A stretch of 64,000 nt of DNA from Streptomyces griseochromogenes (GCF_001542625.1 NZ_CP016279.1:806001-870000); one strand, 5' to 3'. Counted from the stretch's first letter, positions 25,986-36,171 are shown. The notes: generated by a model not told the origin, from the letters alone. Numbers and translations: made by a program.

Positions 25986-28003
25986 CCACGACCCACCTCG
26001 CCGTACTCGTCCCCCTCCTGCCGTTCCTGGGCGCCGCGGCCGGCCTCCTCCTGGGCCGCACGGCCCCCGGATTCGTCCGCCCGCTCGCCGTCCTGCCCAC
26101 GCTGGCGGCGCTCGCGCTGGCCGCGCTGGTCGCCGCGCGCCAGGGCGGCGGCCCGCCCATCGAGGCCCACACCGAGCTGACCCCGACCGGCTCGGTGCCG
26201 ATCGATCTGGCCCTGGACATCGACGGCTTCGCCGCGCTCGTCGCCGTCCTGGTCGCCTTCGTCGCGACCTGCGTGCAGATCTACTCGACGGGCTACCTGC
26301 GCGACGACCCGCGCTACCCCTCCTACGCGGCCCTCGTCTCCCTGTTCACCTCCGCGATGCTCCTGGTCGTCTACTCAGGCGACCTGATCGTGCTGCTGGT
26401 CGGCTGGGAAGTCATGGGCATCTGCTCCTACTTCCTCGTCGGCCACTACTGGGAGACCCCGGAGGCCCGCGCCGCCTCCCTGAAGGCATTCCTGGTCACC
26501 AAGCTCGGTGACGTGCCGTTCCTCATCGGCCTGTTCGCCCTGGGCACGGACGCCGGGTCGTTCCGCATCACCCGCGTCCTGGGCGCCGTGGCGAGCGGCG
26601 GCATCGATCACCCGACCCTGACCGCCCTGCTGCTGCTCGCGGGCGTGGCGGGCAAGTCGGCCCAGTTCCCGCTGCACACCTGGCTCCCTGACGCGATGGC
26701 GGGCCCGACGCCCGTCTCGGCGCTGATCCACGCCGCGACCATGGTGGCCGCCGGTGTCTACTTCGTCGCCCGTCTCCTCCCGGTGTTCGAGGCGTCCCAG
26801 GCCGCGATGGTGGTCCTGGCCGCGATGGCCGCCGTGACGATGGCCGGTTCCGGCCTCGCCGCGCTCGCCCAGGACGACATCAAGCGCGTCCTCGCCTACT
26901 CGACGATCGGCCAGCTCGGCTACATGACCGGCGCCCTCGCCGTCGGCGACCGCGGTGCCGCCGTCTTCCACCTCCTGTCCCACGGCGCCTTCAAGGCGCT
27001 GCTGTTCCTCGCGGCCGGCGTGATCATCCACGCCGCCGGCACCAATTCGCTGGCCGCCATGTCCCGGATGAGCCACCTGCGCGCCCGTGTCCCGGACGCC
27101 TACTGGACGATGACCGTGGCCCTGCTCGCGCTCGCCGCGATCCCGCCCTTCAGCGGCTTCTTCTCCAAGGAGTCCGTGCTCGGCGCCGCCGAGCACGTGG
27201 CCACCGGCCACACCGACCACGCCCCCGGTGCCGCGGGCTGGATCGTCCTCGTCGCCGGACTGCTCGCGGCCCTGCTCACCGCCGCCTACGCCGCGCGCCT
27301 GTGGCTGATGGCCTTCCGCGGCCGGGGCGCGGAGGCTCCCGACCACGGTCGCCAGCCCCTGACGATGACCGTGGTGCTCTGGGTCCTCGCCGTGCCGTCC
27401 CTCGCCTTCGGCGGGCTCGCCTACCGCTCGCTGCCCGGCTGGTTCGACGGCCGCGACCTGACCCCGACGCTCCTCACCTCCGTCCTGGGCACCGGCCTCG
27501 CACTGGTCGGCGGTCTCCTCGCCTACGGCGCCTGGCAGCGCAGCAGCGCGCTGGCCGCCCGCACCCCGGCGACGCCCGCGCCCTCCTTCGACTGGGAGCG
27601 CCTCCAGGGCGAGGCGGCCGCGCACCCGGAGGGCGATGCGAGCCTGGTCGAGGCCCACGCCCTCGCCGACCACGGGCCGGCCTACCGTGACCTCGCCCAC
27701 GCGCCCGACCCCGGACGGCTGCTGCTCGGCCCGCTGTTCCGGCACGCGGCCGTCGGCTTCCACCTGGACGCCGTCTACGCGGTGCTGTTCGTCCGCCCGG
27801 TCCAGGCCGGAGCGAGTCTCGTCCGGTTCCTCGACAGCGCGGTCGTCGACACCTACGTACGCGGCGCGGCCGCCCTGCCCCGGTTGCTCGGGGCCGGCGT
27901 ACGGCGCGCGCAGACCGGCAATGTGCAGACCTATGTGAGCGCGCTGCTCGCCGGCACCGTCGTCCTGGCGGTCGCCGTCCTCCTCGTCGCCACGGGAGCG
28001 TGA
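25982..28003 (+). CDS. nuoL: NADH-quinone oxidoreductase subunit L
   Basis: A 673-residue antiporter-like subunit with about 15-16 helices and the lateral helix expected near the C-terminus. [20 protein letters not shown] carries the key Glu. [15 protein letters not shown] and [20 protein letters not shown] are the Lys-bearing motifs of the Mrp/NuoL family. [14 protein letters not shown] and [14 protein letters not shown] segments complete the proton channel. A hydrophilic insertion lies near residues 530-570, before the final helices. All key residues appear intact, so proton pumping is possible. Confidence 0.94.
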   Translation: MTTTHLAVLVPLLPFLGAAAGLLLGRTAPGFVRPLAVLPTLAALALAALVAARQGGGPPIEAHTELTPTGSVPIDLALDIDGFAALVAVLVAFVATCVQIYSTGYLRDDPRYPSYAALVSLFTSAMLLVVYSGDLIVLLVGWEVMGICSYFLVGHYWETPEARAASLKAFLVTKLGDVPFLIGLFALGTDAGSFRITRVLGAVASGGIDHPTLTALLLLAGVAGKSAQFPLHTWLPDAMAGPTPVSALIHAATMVAAGVYFVARLLPVFEASQAAMVVLAAMAAVTMAGSGLAALAQDDIKRVLAYSTIGQLGYMTGALAVGDRGAAVFHLLSHGAFKALLFLAAGVIIHAAGTNSLAAMSRMSHLRARVPDAYWTMTVALLALAAIPPFSGFFSKESVLGAAEHVATGHTDHAPGAAGWIVLVAGLLAALLTAAYAARLWLMAFRGRGAEAPDHGRQPLTMTVVLWVLAVPSLAFGGLAYRSLPGWFDGRDLTPTLLTSVLGTGLALVGGLLAYGAWQRSSALAARTPATPAPSFDWERLQGEAAAHPEGDASLVEAHALADHGPAYRDLAHAPDPGRLLLGPLFRHAAVGFHLDAVYAVLFVRPVQAGASLVRFLDSAVVDTYVRGAAALPRLLGAGVRRAQTGNVQTYVSALLAGTVVLAVAVLLVATGA

Positions 28004-28009
28004 GCAGGC

Positions 28010-29584
28010 GTGATCGATATCAGCGAGTCCGTGATGCAGTTCCTTCTGGCATTCGTCGTCGTAGGCCCGCTCCTCGGCGCCGTCGCCGCTCTCCTGCCGG
28101 CCCCGCCCGGGCTGAAGGGGAAGTCGCCCGCGCAGGCCGTGCTGCGGCACGGCGTGACCGTCACCGGCGTGATCCTCATCGCCGCCATCGTCCTCGCGCT
28201 CGGCTTCGACCACGACCATCCGTCGAAGATGCAGGCCACGACCGACATCAGCTGGATCCCCGCATTGGACGTGCGGATCCACCTCGGCATCGACGGCATC
28301 TCCCTCCCCCTTGTGGTCCTGACCGCGCTGCTGACCTTCCTCTGCGCGCTCTACTCGTACTTCAAGCCGCCGACGGGCCCGTCCCCGAAGGCGTTCGTCG
28401 CGCTTCTGCTCCTGCTCGAGTCCGGCACCCTCGCGACGTTCGCCGTCCTCGACCTGCTGCTGTTCTTCCTCGCGTTCGAGACGGTGCTCATCCCGATGTA
28501 CTTCCTCATCGCCCGCTGGGGCGGCGAGGGCCGGACCCGGGCCGCGTGGAAGTTCATCCTGTTCACGCTGCTCGGCTCCGTCGTCATGCTGCTCGGCCTG
28601 CTCCTGATCGGAATCAAGGCGGGCACGTTCGACATGGTGGCACTCGCCACTGACAACGGCCGGTCGCTGACCACATCCGTGCAGGTCATCGCCGTTTTGG
28701 CGATCGGGATCGGGCTTGCGGTCAAGACGCCGATGTGGCCGCTGCACAGCTGGCTGCCCGACGCCCACACCGCCGCGCCGACCGTCGGCTCGGTCCTGCT
28801 GGCCGGTGTCCTGCTGAAGATGGGCACGTACGGTTTCGTCCGAATCCTGCTGCCGGAGGCTCCGGACGGCTTCCACACTTTCGCGCCCTACCTCGCCGCG
28901 TTCGCCGTCGTCGGGATCATCTACGGGTCCCTGGCCTGTCTGGCCCTCGCCAAGCAGGGCGCGAAGGGCGATCTGAAGCGGCTGATCGCCTACTCCTCCG
29001 TCGGCCACATGGGCTTCGTCCTGCTGGGCATCGCCACCATGACCCCGACCGGCGTGAACGGCGCGCTGTTCGCCAACATCGCCCACGGCCTCATCACCGG
29101 CCTGCTGTTCTTCCTGGTCGGCGCGCTGAAGGACCGCACCGGCAGCACCGATCTGGACACCCTCGCCGAGGGGACGGGTGCCGCGCTCTACGGCAGGGCC
29201 CCGCACCTCGGCGGTCTGCTCGCCTTCGGTGCCGTCGCCTCGCTCGGCCTGCCGGGACTCGCCGGGTTCTGGGGGGAGATGCTGGCCCTGTTCGGCGCGT
29301 TCAAGCCCGCCGCCGACCTCAGCCGGCCCGCGTTCCTGACCTTCATGGCGATCGGCGCGTTCGGCACCCTGCTGACGGCCGCGTACATGCTGATCGTGGT
29401 CCGCCGGGTCTGCATGGGCGAAGCGGAGCAGGAGATTCCGAAGCTCGCCGACGTCCACGGCTACGAGTTCGCGGCCTGGACCCCGCTCGTCGCCCTCACC
29501 GTCGTCGCCGGACTGTGGCCGAGGGCCCTGCTCGGCCTGACCGACCCGGCCGTGCAGCAGCTCCTCGCAGGAGGCACCCGATGA
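28010..29584 (+). CDS. nuoM: NADH-quinone oxidoreductase subunit M
   Basis: A 524-residue antiporter-like subunit with 14 helices. FFLAFETVLIPMYFLIARWG holds the conserved Glu. VKTPMWPLHSWLPDAHTAAP is the Lys motif of helix seven. LKRLIAYSSVGHMGFVLLG is the broken helix after it. GTG start six bases beyond the nuoL stop; the stop overlaps nuoN (ATGA). Confidence 0.93.
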   Translation: MIDISESVMQFLLAFVVVGPLLGAVAALLPAPPGLKGKSPAQAVLRHGVTVTGVILIAAIVLALGFDHDHPSKMQATTDISWIPALDVRIHLGIDGISLPLVVLTALLTFLCALYSYFKPPTGPSPKAFVALLLLLESGTLATFAVLDLLLFFLAFETVLIPMYFLIARWGGEGRTRAAWKFILFTLLGSVVMLLGLLLIGIKAGTFDMVALATDNGRSLTTSVQVIAVLAIGIGLAVKTPMWPLHSWLPDAHTAAPTVGSVLLAGVLLKMGTYGFVRILLPEAPDGFHTFAPYLAAFAVVGIIYGSLACLALAKQGAKGDLKRLIAYSSVGHMGFVLLGIATMTPTGVNGALFANIAHGLITGLLFFLVGALKDRTGSTDLDTLAEGTGAALYGRAPHLGGLLAFGAVASLGLPGLAGFWGEMLALFGAFKPAADLSRPAFLTFMAIGAFGTLLTAAYMLIVVRRVCMGEAEQEIPKLADVHGYEFAAWTPLVALTVVAGLWPRALLGLTDPAVQQLLAGGTR

Positions 29585-31104
29585 GCGCCCTGGCCCAGCC
29601 GCTGGCCCAGTCCGTGGTCCAGTCCGTCGACTGGCTCGCCGTCGCCCCGCCCACGATCGCCGCGGTGGTCGCCCTCGCGGTGCTCGTCGCCGACCTGTTC
29701 GTGCCCGAGGCGCGCAAGCCCCTGCTCGGCTGGGCCTCGGTGGCCGGTCTCGCCGCCGCCGCGCTCATGCTGCTGCCCCTCCTGGACGGTGACCGCAGCA
29801 CCTTCTGCCTGACCGGGCACGCGCGCGTGTGCAGTTACACCGCCGACCGCTTCACCCTCGTCATCCAGTTCCTCGTCCTCGGCGGCGCCCTGCTGGCGGC
29901 CCTGCTGTCGGTCACGAACCTCAAGGACGACCACCGGCGCGTCCCGGCAGGAGAGTTCTGGTTCCTGCTGCTGTCCTCCGCGGCCGGCGCCGCCCTGCTG
30001 CCCGCCTCCCGCGACCTGGCCACCCTGATCGTCGCCCTGGAGGTCGCCTCCCTGCCCGCCTTCGCCCTGGTCGGCATCCGGCACGGCGACAAGCGGTCCT
30101 CCGAGGCGGCCCTGAAGTTCTTCCTGTCCTCGGTCACCGCCACCGCGGTGAGCCTGATGGGCATCAGCTTCGTCTACGCCTCCACCGGGACGCTCTACCT
30201 CACCCAGGTCGCCCAGCGCATCCAGCACGTCGACGGGCAGCTCCACACCCTCGCCCAGACCGGGGTCGTCCTGACCCTCGTCGGCTTCGCCTTCAAGACG
30301 GCCGCCGTGCCCTTCCACTTCTGGGTGCCCGACACCTACGTGGGCGCGCCCCTGCCCGTAGCCGCCTACCTCTCGGTCGTCGGCAAGGCGGTCGGCTTCT
30401 CCGGCCTGATCCTCGTCACCGTCGTCGCCCTCCCGTCGTATGCCGACGTCTGGGGGCCCGCGCTCGCCGCCCTGGCCGCCCTCACCATGACCGTCGGCAA
30501 CGTCGGCGCCCTGCGCCAGCAGGCCACGCGCGCGTACAGCGCCGTACGACTGCTCGCCTGGTCCTCCGTCGGCCAGGCCGGCTACCTCCTCGTACCGATC
30601 GCCGCCGCCGGATACGCCAAGGACGCCCAGAAAGCCATCGGCTCCACCGTCGCGTACGCCCTCATGTACGCCGCCGTGAACCTCGGCGCCTTCGCGGTGG
30701 CCGCCCTGGTGGGCCGTACGAAGTCCCTCAACCGGATCAGCGACTACCGCGGCCTGTACGCGTCCAACCCGGCCGCCGCGCTTCTCCTGGCCTTCTTCCT
30801 GCTGTGCCTCGCCGGGTTGCCGCCGGGCGTGATCGGCCTGTTCGCCAAGGTCACCGTGTTCTCGGCGGCCGTCGACGCGGGACTGGGCTGGCTCGCCGTG
30901 GTGATGGCGGTCAACGTGGTGATCGCCCTCTTCTACTACCTCCAGTGGACGGCCCTGCTGTTCCGCGCCCCCGAGGGCGAACCCGCCCTGCACCGGGCCC
31001 CGGCACCCGTGACCGCGGCGCTCGCCCTCACCGGCGTTCTCGGCGTGGCCCTCTCCGGAGTGCCCCAACTGGTCCTGCGATTCGCGGCCACCGGTCTGTT
31101 CTGA
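29581..31104 (+). CDS. nuoN: NADH-quinone oxidoreductase subunit N
   Basis: A 507-residue antiporter-like subunit, last in the operon. LIVALEVASLPAFALVGI has the key Glu, FKTAAVPFHFWVPDTYVGAP the Lys motif, and VRLLAWSSVGQAGYLLVPIA the broken helix. Together with L, M, K, J, A and H it makes a complete membrane arm. No clear terminator could be placed in the 248 bases before htpX, which is in the same direction with its own ribosome-binding site. Confidence 0.92.
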   Translation: MSALAQPLAQSVVQSVDWLAVAPPTIAAVVALAVLVADLFVPEARKPLLGWASVAGLAAAALMLLPLLDGDRSTFCLTGHARVCSYTADRFTLVIQFLVLGGALLAALLSVTNLKDDHRRVPAGEFWFLLLSSAAGAALLPASRDLATLIVALEVASLPAFALVGIRHGDKRSSEAALKFFLSSVTATAVSLMGISFVYASTGTLYLTQVAQRIQHVDGQLHTLAQTGVVLTLVGFAFKTAAVPFHFWVPDTYVGAPLPVAAYLSVVGKAVGFSGLILVTVVALPSYADVWGPALAALAALTMTVGNVGALRQQATRAYSAVRLLAWSSVGQAGYLLVPIAAAGYAKDAQKAIGSTVAYALMYAAVNLGAFAVAALVGRTKSLNRISDYRGLYASNPAAALLLAFFLLCLAGLPPGVIGLFAKVTVFSAAVDAGLGWLAVVMAVNVVIALFYYLQWTALLFRAPEGEPALHRAPAPVTAALALTGVLGVALSGVPQLVLRFAATGLF

Positions 31105-31352
31105 GGACCTGCCCACACCTGGAAGAGGGCGGCCCGCCACGTGGGCGTACGGCGCCGCCGCGCGCGCGTGGTGCGCCCGTGCCCCGCACGCGCGCGAAGG
31201 GCCGGAAAAGGCCGTAAGAGCACGTCACCCGTACGGCCGACGCGCGCCGCCGCCCGCGCAAGGGAACTCGTGACGGCCGCCTGGCGTTGACCAGAACGGG
31301 AGGGTCCACTGGACCAAAGGGTTCCCCTGCTGCACGACTTGGAGGGCGTACC

Positions 31353-32216
31353 GTGCACCGCCGGCACAACGGGCTAAGGACCGCAGTACTCCTCGGGGGA
31401 CTGTCCGCGCTCATCATCGTCATCGGCAGCTTCTTCGGCCGGACGGGACTGATCGTGGCGGTCCTGATCGCGCTGGGCACGAACGCCTACGCGTACTGGA
31501 ACAGCGACAAGCTGGCGCTGCGCGCGATGCGTGCCCGCCCGGTGAGCGAGTTCGAGGCCCCCGCGCTGTACCGGATGGTCCGCGAGCTGTCCACGCAGGC
31601 TCGCCAGCCCATGCCCCGCCTGTACATCTCCCCGACGGAGGCGCCCAACGCCTTCGCCACCGGCCGCAACCCACGCAACGCGGCCGTGTGCTGCACGGAG
31701 GGCATCCTGCGCCTGCTGGACGAGCGCGAGCTGCGCGGAGTCATCGGCCACGAACTGAGCCACGTCTACAACCGCGACATCCTGATCTCCTCGGTGGCCG
31801 GCGCCCTCGCCTCGGTGATCATGTTCCTGGTCAACTTCGCGTGGCTGATCCCGATCGGCCGCTCGGACGACGACGACGGCCCCGGCCTGCTGGGCCTGCT
31901 GCTGATCATGATCCTCGGCCCGCTCGCCGCCACCCTCATCCAGCTGGCCATCAGCCGCTCCAGGGAGTACGAGGCGGACGCCTCGGGCGCGCAGCTCACC
32001 GGCGACCCCCTGGCCCTCGCCAGTGCCCTGCACAAGCTGGAGACCGGCACCCAGCAGCTTCCGCTGCCCCCCGAGCCCCGGATCGAGACCGCGAGCCACA
32101 TGATGATCGCGAACCCCTTCCGCCCGGGCCAGGGACTCTCCAAGATGTTCTCCACGCACCCGCCCATGGCGGATCGCATCGCCCGGCTCGAGAAGATGGC
32201 AGGTCGCCACCAGTGA
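31353..32216 (+). CDS. htpX: HtpX-type membrane zinc metalloprotease (M48)
   Basis: A 287-residue protease. Two N-terminal helices ([20 protein letters not shown] and the next) are followed by the catalytic HELSH in [13 protein letters not shown] and the third zinc ligand in [11 protein letters not shown]. Two further hydrophobic segments lie between them. HtpX degrades misfolded membrane proteins at the cytoplasmic face. GTG 31353 follows GGAGGG; the upstream in-frame codons are rejected. The stop overlaps the YccF gene by four bases. Confidence 0.92.
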   Translation: MHRRHNGLRTAVLLGGLSALIIVIGSFFGRTGLIVAVLIALGTNAYAYWNSDKLALRAMRARPVSEFEAPALYRMVRELSTQARQPMPRLYISPTEAPNAFATGRNPRNAAVCCTEGILRLLDERELRGVIGHELSHVYNRDILISSVAGALASVIMFLVNFAWLIPIGRSDDDDGPGLLGLLLIMILGPLAATLIQLAISRSREYEADASGAQLTGDPLALASALHKLETGTQQLPLPPEPRIETASHMMIANPFRPGQGLSKMFSTHPPMADRIARLEKMAGRHQ

Positions 32217-32605
32217 AGATCATCCTGAACATCATCTGGCTCATCCTGAGCGGATTCTGGCTGTTCCTCGGCTATCTGCTCGCGGGCGTGCTGCTGTGCA
32301 TCACGATCATCGGCATCCCCTTCGGCATCGCCGCCTTCAGGATCGGTGTCTACGCCCTGTGGCCCTTCGGGTACACCACGGTCGAGCGCCGGGACGCGGG
32401 CGCACCCTCCTGTGTCGGCAACGTGCTGTGGCTGGTGCTGGCCGGCTGGTGGCTGGCCCTCGCCCACATCACCACCGGCATCGTCCTGTGCCTGACGATC
32501 ATCGGGATCCCGTTCGGCATAGCGAACTTCAAGCTGATCCCGGTCTCCCTGCTGCCGCTGGGCCGCGAGATCGTCCCCACGGACCAGCCGTTCGCGACCC
32601 GCTGA
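32213..32605 (+). CDS. YccF-domain inner membrane protein
   Basis: A 130-residue membrane protein made of two copies of the YccF domain. Each has NxxWLxxxGxWL followed by [14 protein letters not shown] or [14 protein letters not shown]. These small proteins are widespread; their function is unknown. It is translationally coupled to htpX by the GTGA overlap, so a role in membrane quality control is possible but only inferred. A short CGGCCC/GGGCCG hairpin at about 32626-32639 separates it from the converging permease gene. Confidence 0.9.
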   Translation: MKIILNIIWLILSGFWLFLGYLLAGVLLCITIIGIPFGIAAFRIGVYALWPFGYTTVERRDAGAPSCVGNVLWLVLAGWWLALAHITTGIVLCLTIIGIPFGIANFKLIPVSLLPLGREIVPTDQPFATR

Positions 32606-32630
32606 CGGGGCAGCTGACGGGGCATCGGCC

Positions 32631-33899
32631 CTAGGGCCGCGAGGGCCCGTCCGCGCCGCGTCCCGCCCACCACCGCCGTACGCCGTAGGCCAGTACCCCG
32701 ACGGCCAGCACGCCCGCCCCGGCGGCGACCGAGACCGCCGGGAGCGCGAACGCCAGCGTCGCGCAGCCCAGCAGCCCCACCGCCGGCACCAGCCGTGCCG
32801 AGAGGGCCGGGCTCAGCGTCCAGGCGGAGGCGTTGGCCACGGCGTAGTAGGCCAGCACGCCGAACGAGGAGAAGCCGATCGCCCCTCGTACGTCCACCGT
32901 GGCGGCCAGTACGGCGACCGCCGCGCCCACGGCAAGCTCCGCGCGGTGCGGGACCTGGAACCGTGGATGCACGGCGGCCAGCGCGCCGGGCAGATGGCCG
33001 TCGCGGGCCATGGCCAGCGTCGTCCGCGAGACGCCGAGGATCAGCGCGAGCAGCGACCCCAGCGCGGCCACTGCCGCACCCACCCGCACGACCGGCACAA
33101 GACCCGGTGCCCCGGCCGCCCGTACCGCATCGGCCAGCGGCGCCGCGGCCTGCCCCAGCCGGTCCGCGCCGAGGACGGCGAGGACGGCCACGGCCACGCA
33201 CACGTACACGACCAGAGCGATGCCGAGGGCCAGCGGAACGGCTCGCGGAATCGTGCGCTCGGGGTCCCGCACCTCCTCGCCCAGGGTCGCGATCCGCGCG
33301 TACCCGGCGAACGCGAAGAACAGCAGACCGGCCGCCTGAAGCACCCCGCCCACGCCCGACGACAGCGCGATACCGAGCCGCCCGGCATCGGCCTGCCCGG
33401 AGGCCAGGCACACGACCACCACGCACGCGAGGACGGCCAGCACCACGGCCACGATCACCCGCGTCAGCCAGGCCGACTTCTGGATGCCGCCGTAGTTCAC
33501 GGCGGTCAGCGCCACCACGGCCGCCACCGCCACCGCGTGCGCCTGCCCCGGCCACACGTACGAGCCCACGGTCAGCGCCATGGCCGCGCAGGAGGCCGTC
33601 TTGCCGACCACGAACGCCCAGCCGGCGAGATAACCCCAGAACGGGCCCAGCCGCTCCCTGCCGTACACGTACGTGCCGCCCGACGCCGGGTAGCGGGCGG
33701 CCAGGCGGGCCGAGGACATGGCGTTGCAGTAGGCCACCACGGCCGCGGTGGCCAGCCCCAGCAGCAGTCCCGGCCCGGCGGCGCGCGCGGCCGGGCCCAG
33801 GGCGGAGAAGACGCCGGCGCCGACCATCGAGCCGAGGCCGACGACCACGGCGTCCCGCACGCCCAGGGAGCGGCGCAGGCCGATGCCAGGTGGTGTCAT
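32631..33899 (-). CDS. APC superfamily amino acid permease
   Basis: A 422-residue transporter with twelve predicted helices. GLGSMVGAGVFSALGPAA is the unwound first helix with the GxG substrate motif of the LeuT-fold APC family. ARYPASGGTYVYGRERLG is the family motif before helix three, and FFAFAGYARIATLGEEVRDP is the helix six/seven region. It probably takes up or exchanges an amino acid or amine with protons. ATG 33899 is preferred to the ATG three codons upstream (33908), though either is possible. Confidence 0.88.
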   Translation of the reverse strand: MTPPGIGLRRSLGVRDAVVVGLGSMVGAGVFSALGPAARAAGPGLLLGLATAAVVAYCNAMSSARLAARYPASGGTYVYGRERLGPFWGYLAGWAFVVGKTASCAAMALTVGSYVWPGQAHAVAVAAVVALTAVNYGGIQKSAWLTRVIVAVVLAVLACVVVVCLASGQADAGRLGIALSSGVGGVLQAAGLLFFAFAGYARIATLGEEVRDPERTIPRAVPLALGIALVVYVCVAVAVLAVLGADRLGQAAAPLADAVRAAGAPGLVPVVRVGAAVAALGSLLALILGVSRTTLAMARDGHLPGALAAVHPRFQVPHRAELAVGAAVAVLAATVDVRGAIGFSSFGVLAYYAVANASAWTLSPALSARLVPAVGLLGCATLAFALPAVSVAAGAGVLAVGVLAYGVRRWWAGRGADGPSRP

Positions 33900-34054
33900 G
33901 GGCCGCACCCTACTGAGCGCCGCAACCGCGTGGTGTACCCGTGACGTCCTCTTCGTCGACAGGGCACGAACACGCGCGCGACGTACAGCCGATCCTCACC
34001 GGATTCTCAAGGGCGGGACAGCGCGGGTACAGCGCGGGAGGGCAGGTTCACGGC

Positions 34055-34321
34055 ATGACCATCATCGGTTGGATCACCCTGGGGCTCCTGGCTGGAGCCA
34101 TCGCCAAGGTCCTGCTGCCGGGCCGTGACCCGGGCGGCTTCATCGGTACGACGCTCATCGGCATCGCGGGCGCCTTCATAGGCGGCTGGATCTCGGCCCG
34201 TTGGCTGGACCACCCGATCACGAAGAACTTCTACGACGGCGCGACCTGGGCCGCCGCCATCGGAGGCTCGCTCGTCCTGCTGATCGTCTACCGCCTCCTG
34301 TTCGGCAACTCGCGCAACTGA
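34055..34321 (+). CDS. GlsB/YeaQ/YmgE-family small membrane protein
   Basis: An 88-residue protein with three hydrophobic segments. GLLAGAIAKVLLPGRDPGGF and TTLIGIAGAFIGGWI are the Gly-rich signature of the transglycosylase-associated (GlsB/YeaQ) family, linked to general stress in many bacteria. The biochemical role is unknown. GGGAGGG lies 13 bases before ATG 34055. A strong bidirectional hairpin separates it from yajQ. Confidence 0.9.
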   Translation: MTIIGWITLGLLAGAIAKVLLPGRDPGGFIGTTLIGIAGAFIGGWISARWLDHPITKNFYDGATWAAAIGGSLVLLIVYRLLFGNSRN

Positions 34322-34353
34322 GGCGGCGCACGCAACCGTCCGAGGACCGAGCG

Positions 34354-34378
34354 GGGTGGGCACCGCCGGTGCCCACCC
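34354..34378. terminator. Bidirectional terminator between glsB-like gene and yajQ
   Basis: GGGTGGGCACCG (34354-34365) and CGGTGCCCACCC (34367-34378) are perfect inverted repeats, followed by TTCCTGTT on the plus strand. It lies 32 bases after one stop and 26 bases after the converging one. Confidence 0.75.
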
Positions 34379-34404
34379 TTCCTGTTCAGGAGCCGGCCGG
34401 CGTG

Positions 34405-34893
34405 CTACCGGTAATTCACGAACTGCAGCGCGAAGTCGAAGTCCTGGCCCTTCAGGAGGGCGATGACGGCCTGCAGGTCGTCGCGGCTCTTGGAGGTGAC
34501 CCGCAGCTCTTCGCCCTGGACCTGGGCCTTCACGCCCTTGGGGCCCTCGTCGCGGATGATCTTCGCCACCTTCTTCGCGTTCTCCTGGGAGATGCCCTCC
34601 TCGATCGACGCGAAGATCTTGTACTCCTTGCCGGAGAGCTGGGGCTCGCCCGCGTCCAGCGCCTTCAGCGAGATACCGCGCTTGATCAGCTTGGACTGGA
34701 AGACGTCGAGGACAGCGTTGACCCGGTCCTCGGAGTTCGCCTCCATGAGGATCTTTTCACCGGACCACGAGATCGAGGCACCCACGCCCTTGAAGTCGTA
34801 GCGCTGCGAGATCTCCTTGGCGGCCTGGTTGAGGGCGTTGTCGACCTCCTGCCGCTCGACCTTCGAGACGATGTCGAAACTGGAGTCGGCCAT
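34405..34893 (-). CDS. yajQ: YajQ family nucleotide-binding protein
   Basis: A 162-residue cytosolic protein with two ferredoxin-like (RRM-type) domains. [20 protein letters not shown] at the start and [12 protein letters not shown] with [20 protein letters not shown] are highly conserved in YajQ (DUF520). Family members bind cyclic di-GMP and act as effectors or bind tRNA/nucleotides. GGAGCC precedes ATG 34893. The gene stands alone between the hairpin and tRNA-Tyr. Confidence 0.93.
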   Translation of the reverse strand: MADSSFDIVSKVERQEVDNALNQAAKEISQRYDFKGVGASISWSGEKILMEANSEDRVNAVLDVFQSKLIKRGISLKALDAGEPQLSGKEYKIFASIEEGISQENAKKVAKIIRDEGPKGVKAQVQGEELRVTSKSRDDLQAVIALLKGQDFDFALQFVNYR

Positions 34894-35106
34894 GTCCTGT
34901 GGCTCCTTGTATCCGGGTGCGTATCGGGTGCGTGGCGGCGGCCGCCGAGCCCGGCGTGACGCCGGGCCGCATCCGCACCAGCCTAGCCACCTCGGGACCC
35001 GAGGGGTGGAGATCAATCGGGTGGCGAAGCACCCCTCGGTATCGGGTATTGTTTACGTCGTTGCCAGGGAGCACCGCCGAAAGGGGGGCTCGACGGCAGC
35101 AAACCC

Positions 35107-35188
35107 CGGCGGTGTGCCCGAGCGGCCAAAGGGAGCAGACTGTAAATCTGCCGGCTTCGCCTTCCCAGGTTCGAATCCTGGCGCCGCC
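35107..35188 (+). tRNA. tRNA-Tyr (GTA anticodon)
   Basis: Acceptor arms GGCGGTG (35107-35113) and CGCCGCC (35181-35187) pair with one G-U. The anticodon stem GCAGA/TCTGC holds the loop CTGTAAA with GTA at 35141-35143. A long variable arm (class II) and a CCAGGTTCGAATCCTGG T-arm follow. This gene is the known chromosomal attachment site of the integrative plasmid SLP1 in Streptomyces. No integrase or duplicated 3' end is seen here, so the site looks empty. Confidence 0.97.
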
Positions 35189-35198
35189 ACACTGGGGA

Positions 35199-35234
35199 AG
35201 ACCCCCTCCACTGCGGAAACGCAGCGGAGGGGGT
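35199..35234 (+). terminator. Terminator after tRNA-Tyr
   Basis: GACCCCCTCCACTGC (35199-35213) and GCAGCGGAGGGGGTC (35220-35234) pair with one A-C mismatch around GGAAAC, then TCTTCGTGT. It begins ten bases after the tRNA. Confidence 0.85.
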
Positions 35235-35277
35235 CTCTTCGTGTGGGCCTAGCCCCGGCGCGAGGCACACTGGCGGC

Positions 35278-35490
35278 ATGTCCTCCCGCCGTAGAACCTG
35301 TCCCGTGTGCCGCCGTGAAATCGCCGTCGTCGCGGGGCGCTTCGCGCGGCACGACCCGCCCGGGGCACGGGAACACGGTGAACTCGTCTCCTGCTCCGGG
35401 TCCCGGCAGCAGGCGCAACTCGGGGCGGTCCAGCCGTCGTTGGACGGGTACGCCGTGCCGGACTTGCCCGGGCAGCTGCCTCTCTTCTGA
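35278..35490 (+). CDS. Small conserved-looking hypothetical protein with a CxxC motif
   Basis: Seventy residues. CPVCRREIAVV at residues 8-18 gives one CxxC pair, and a single later Cys lies in VSCSGS near residue 39, so a complete zinc ribbon is doubtful. The middle has RFARHDPPGAREHGELVSC. Third codon positions are strongly GC, and the frame stands alone between the tRNA-Tyr terminator and a converging gene. The N-terminus is basic. I know such short proteins from Streptomyces genomes but not their function. Confidence 0.7.
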   Translation: MSSRRRTCPVCRREIAVVAGRFARHDPPGAREHGELVSCSGSRQQAQLGAVQPSLDGYAVPDLPGQLPLF

Positions 35491-35514
35491 CGGGTGAACG
35501 GCCGGCGGCCGGGC

Positions 35515-36171
35515 TCAGTTCCCCGCGACCGACTTCACGGCGACCGACACCGGCATCGATCCGCCGATCAGCTCCAGCGTCAGGCCGGCCGTCGCCGAGG
35601 TGTCCACCAGCTCCGCCAGTACGGCAGCCACGTCGTCCCGCGAGATCGGGCCGCGCCCGGTGTGCGCCTCCAGACGGACCAGGCCGGTGCCCGGTTCGTC
35701 CGTCAGGGCGCCGGGCCGCAGAATCGTCCAGTCGAGCGCGTCCTGGCGGGTGACGTGCGTGTCGGCCTCGCCCTTGGCGCGCAGGTACACGTCGAAGACG
35801 TCGTCGCCCCGGTGCGCGGGGTCAGCGCCCATCGAGGAGACCACCACGAAGCGGCGCACGCCCGCGCGGACGGCCGCGTCCGCGAACAGCACCGCAGCGG
35901 CCTTGTCCACGGTCTCCTTGCGGGCCGTGCCGCTGCCCGGGCCCGCACCGGCCGCGAAGACCGCGGCGTCCGCGCCCTGCAGATGGGCCGCGACCTCTTC
36001 CACCGAGGCGGACTCCAGATCGAGCAGGACCGGTTCGGCGCCGACCGCCCGCAGCTTGTCGCCCTGCTCGGCCTTGCGGATGATCCCCGCGACCTCGTCC
36101 CCGCGCGCGGAGAGCAGCCGCTCCAGCCGCAACGCGATCTGACCATGACCACCAGCGATGACAATGCGCAT
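35515..36171 (-). CDS. NAD(P)-binding SDR-like protein
   Basis: A 218-residue single Rossmann-fold protein. IVIAGGHGQIALRLERLL at residues 3-20 is the GxxGxxA nucleotide loop. VVVSSMGAD near residue 110 and YLRAKGEAD (YxxxK) preserve the atypical SDR active site. LDWTILRPGALTDEP is the family's conserved C-terminal strand. It resembles YwnB/YtfG-like NAD(P)H-binding proteins. Substrate unknown. Its promoter side faces the right end of the IS110-family insertion, only about 75 bases away. Confidence 0.87.
   Translation of the reverse strand: MRIVIAGGHGQIALRLERLLSARGDEVAGIIRKAEQGDKLRAVGAEPVLLDLESASVEEVAAHLQGADAAVFAAGAGPGSGTARKETVDKAAAVLFADAAVRAGVRRFVVVSSMGADPAHRGDDVFDVYLRAKGEADTHVTRQDALDWTILRPGALTDEPGTGLVRLEAHTGRGPISRDDVAAVLAELVDTSATAGLTLELIGGSMPVSVAVKSVAGN

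Noticed and set aside
26375-31140. Long antisense frames (1027 and 559 codons) opposite nuoL, nuoM and nuoN
   Set aside because: Same composition effect; Gln/Glu/Gly/Arg-rich low-complexity products without motifs, opposite clear complex I genes.
31105-31352. Gene or strong terminator between nuoN and htpX
   Set aside because: The 248 bases are GC-rich with CGCG runs but no frame has coding bias and no stable simple hairpin stood out.
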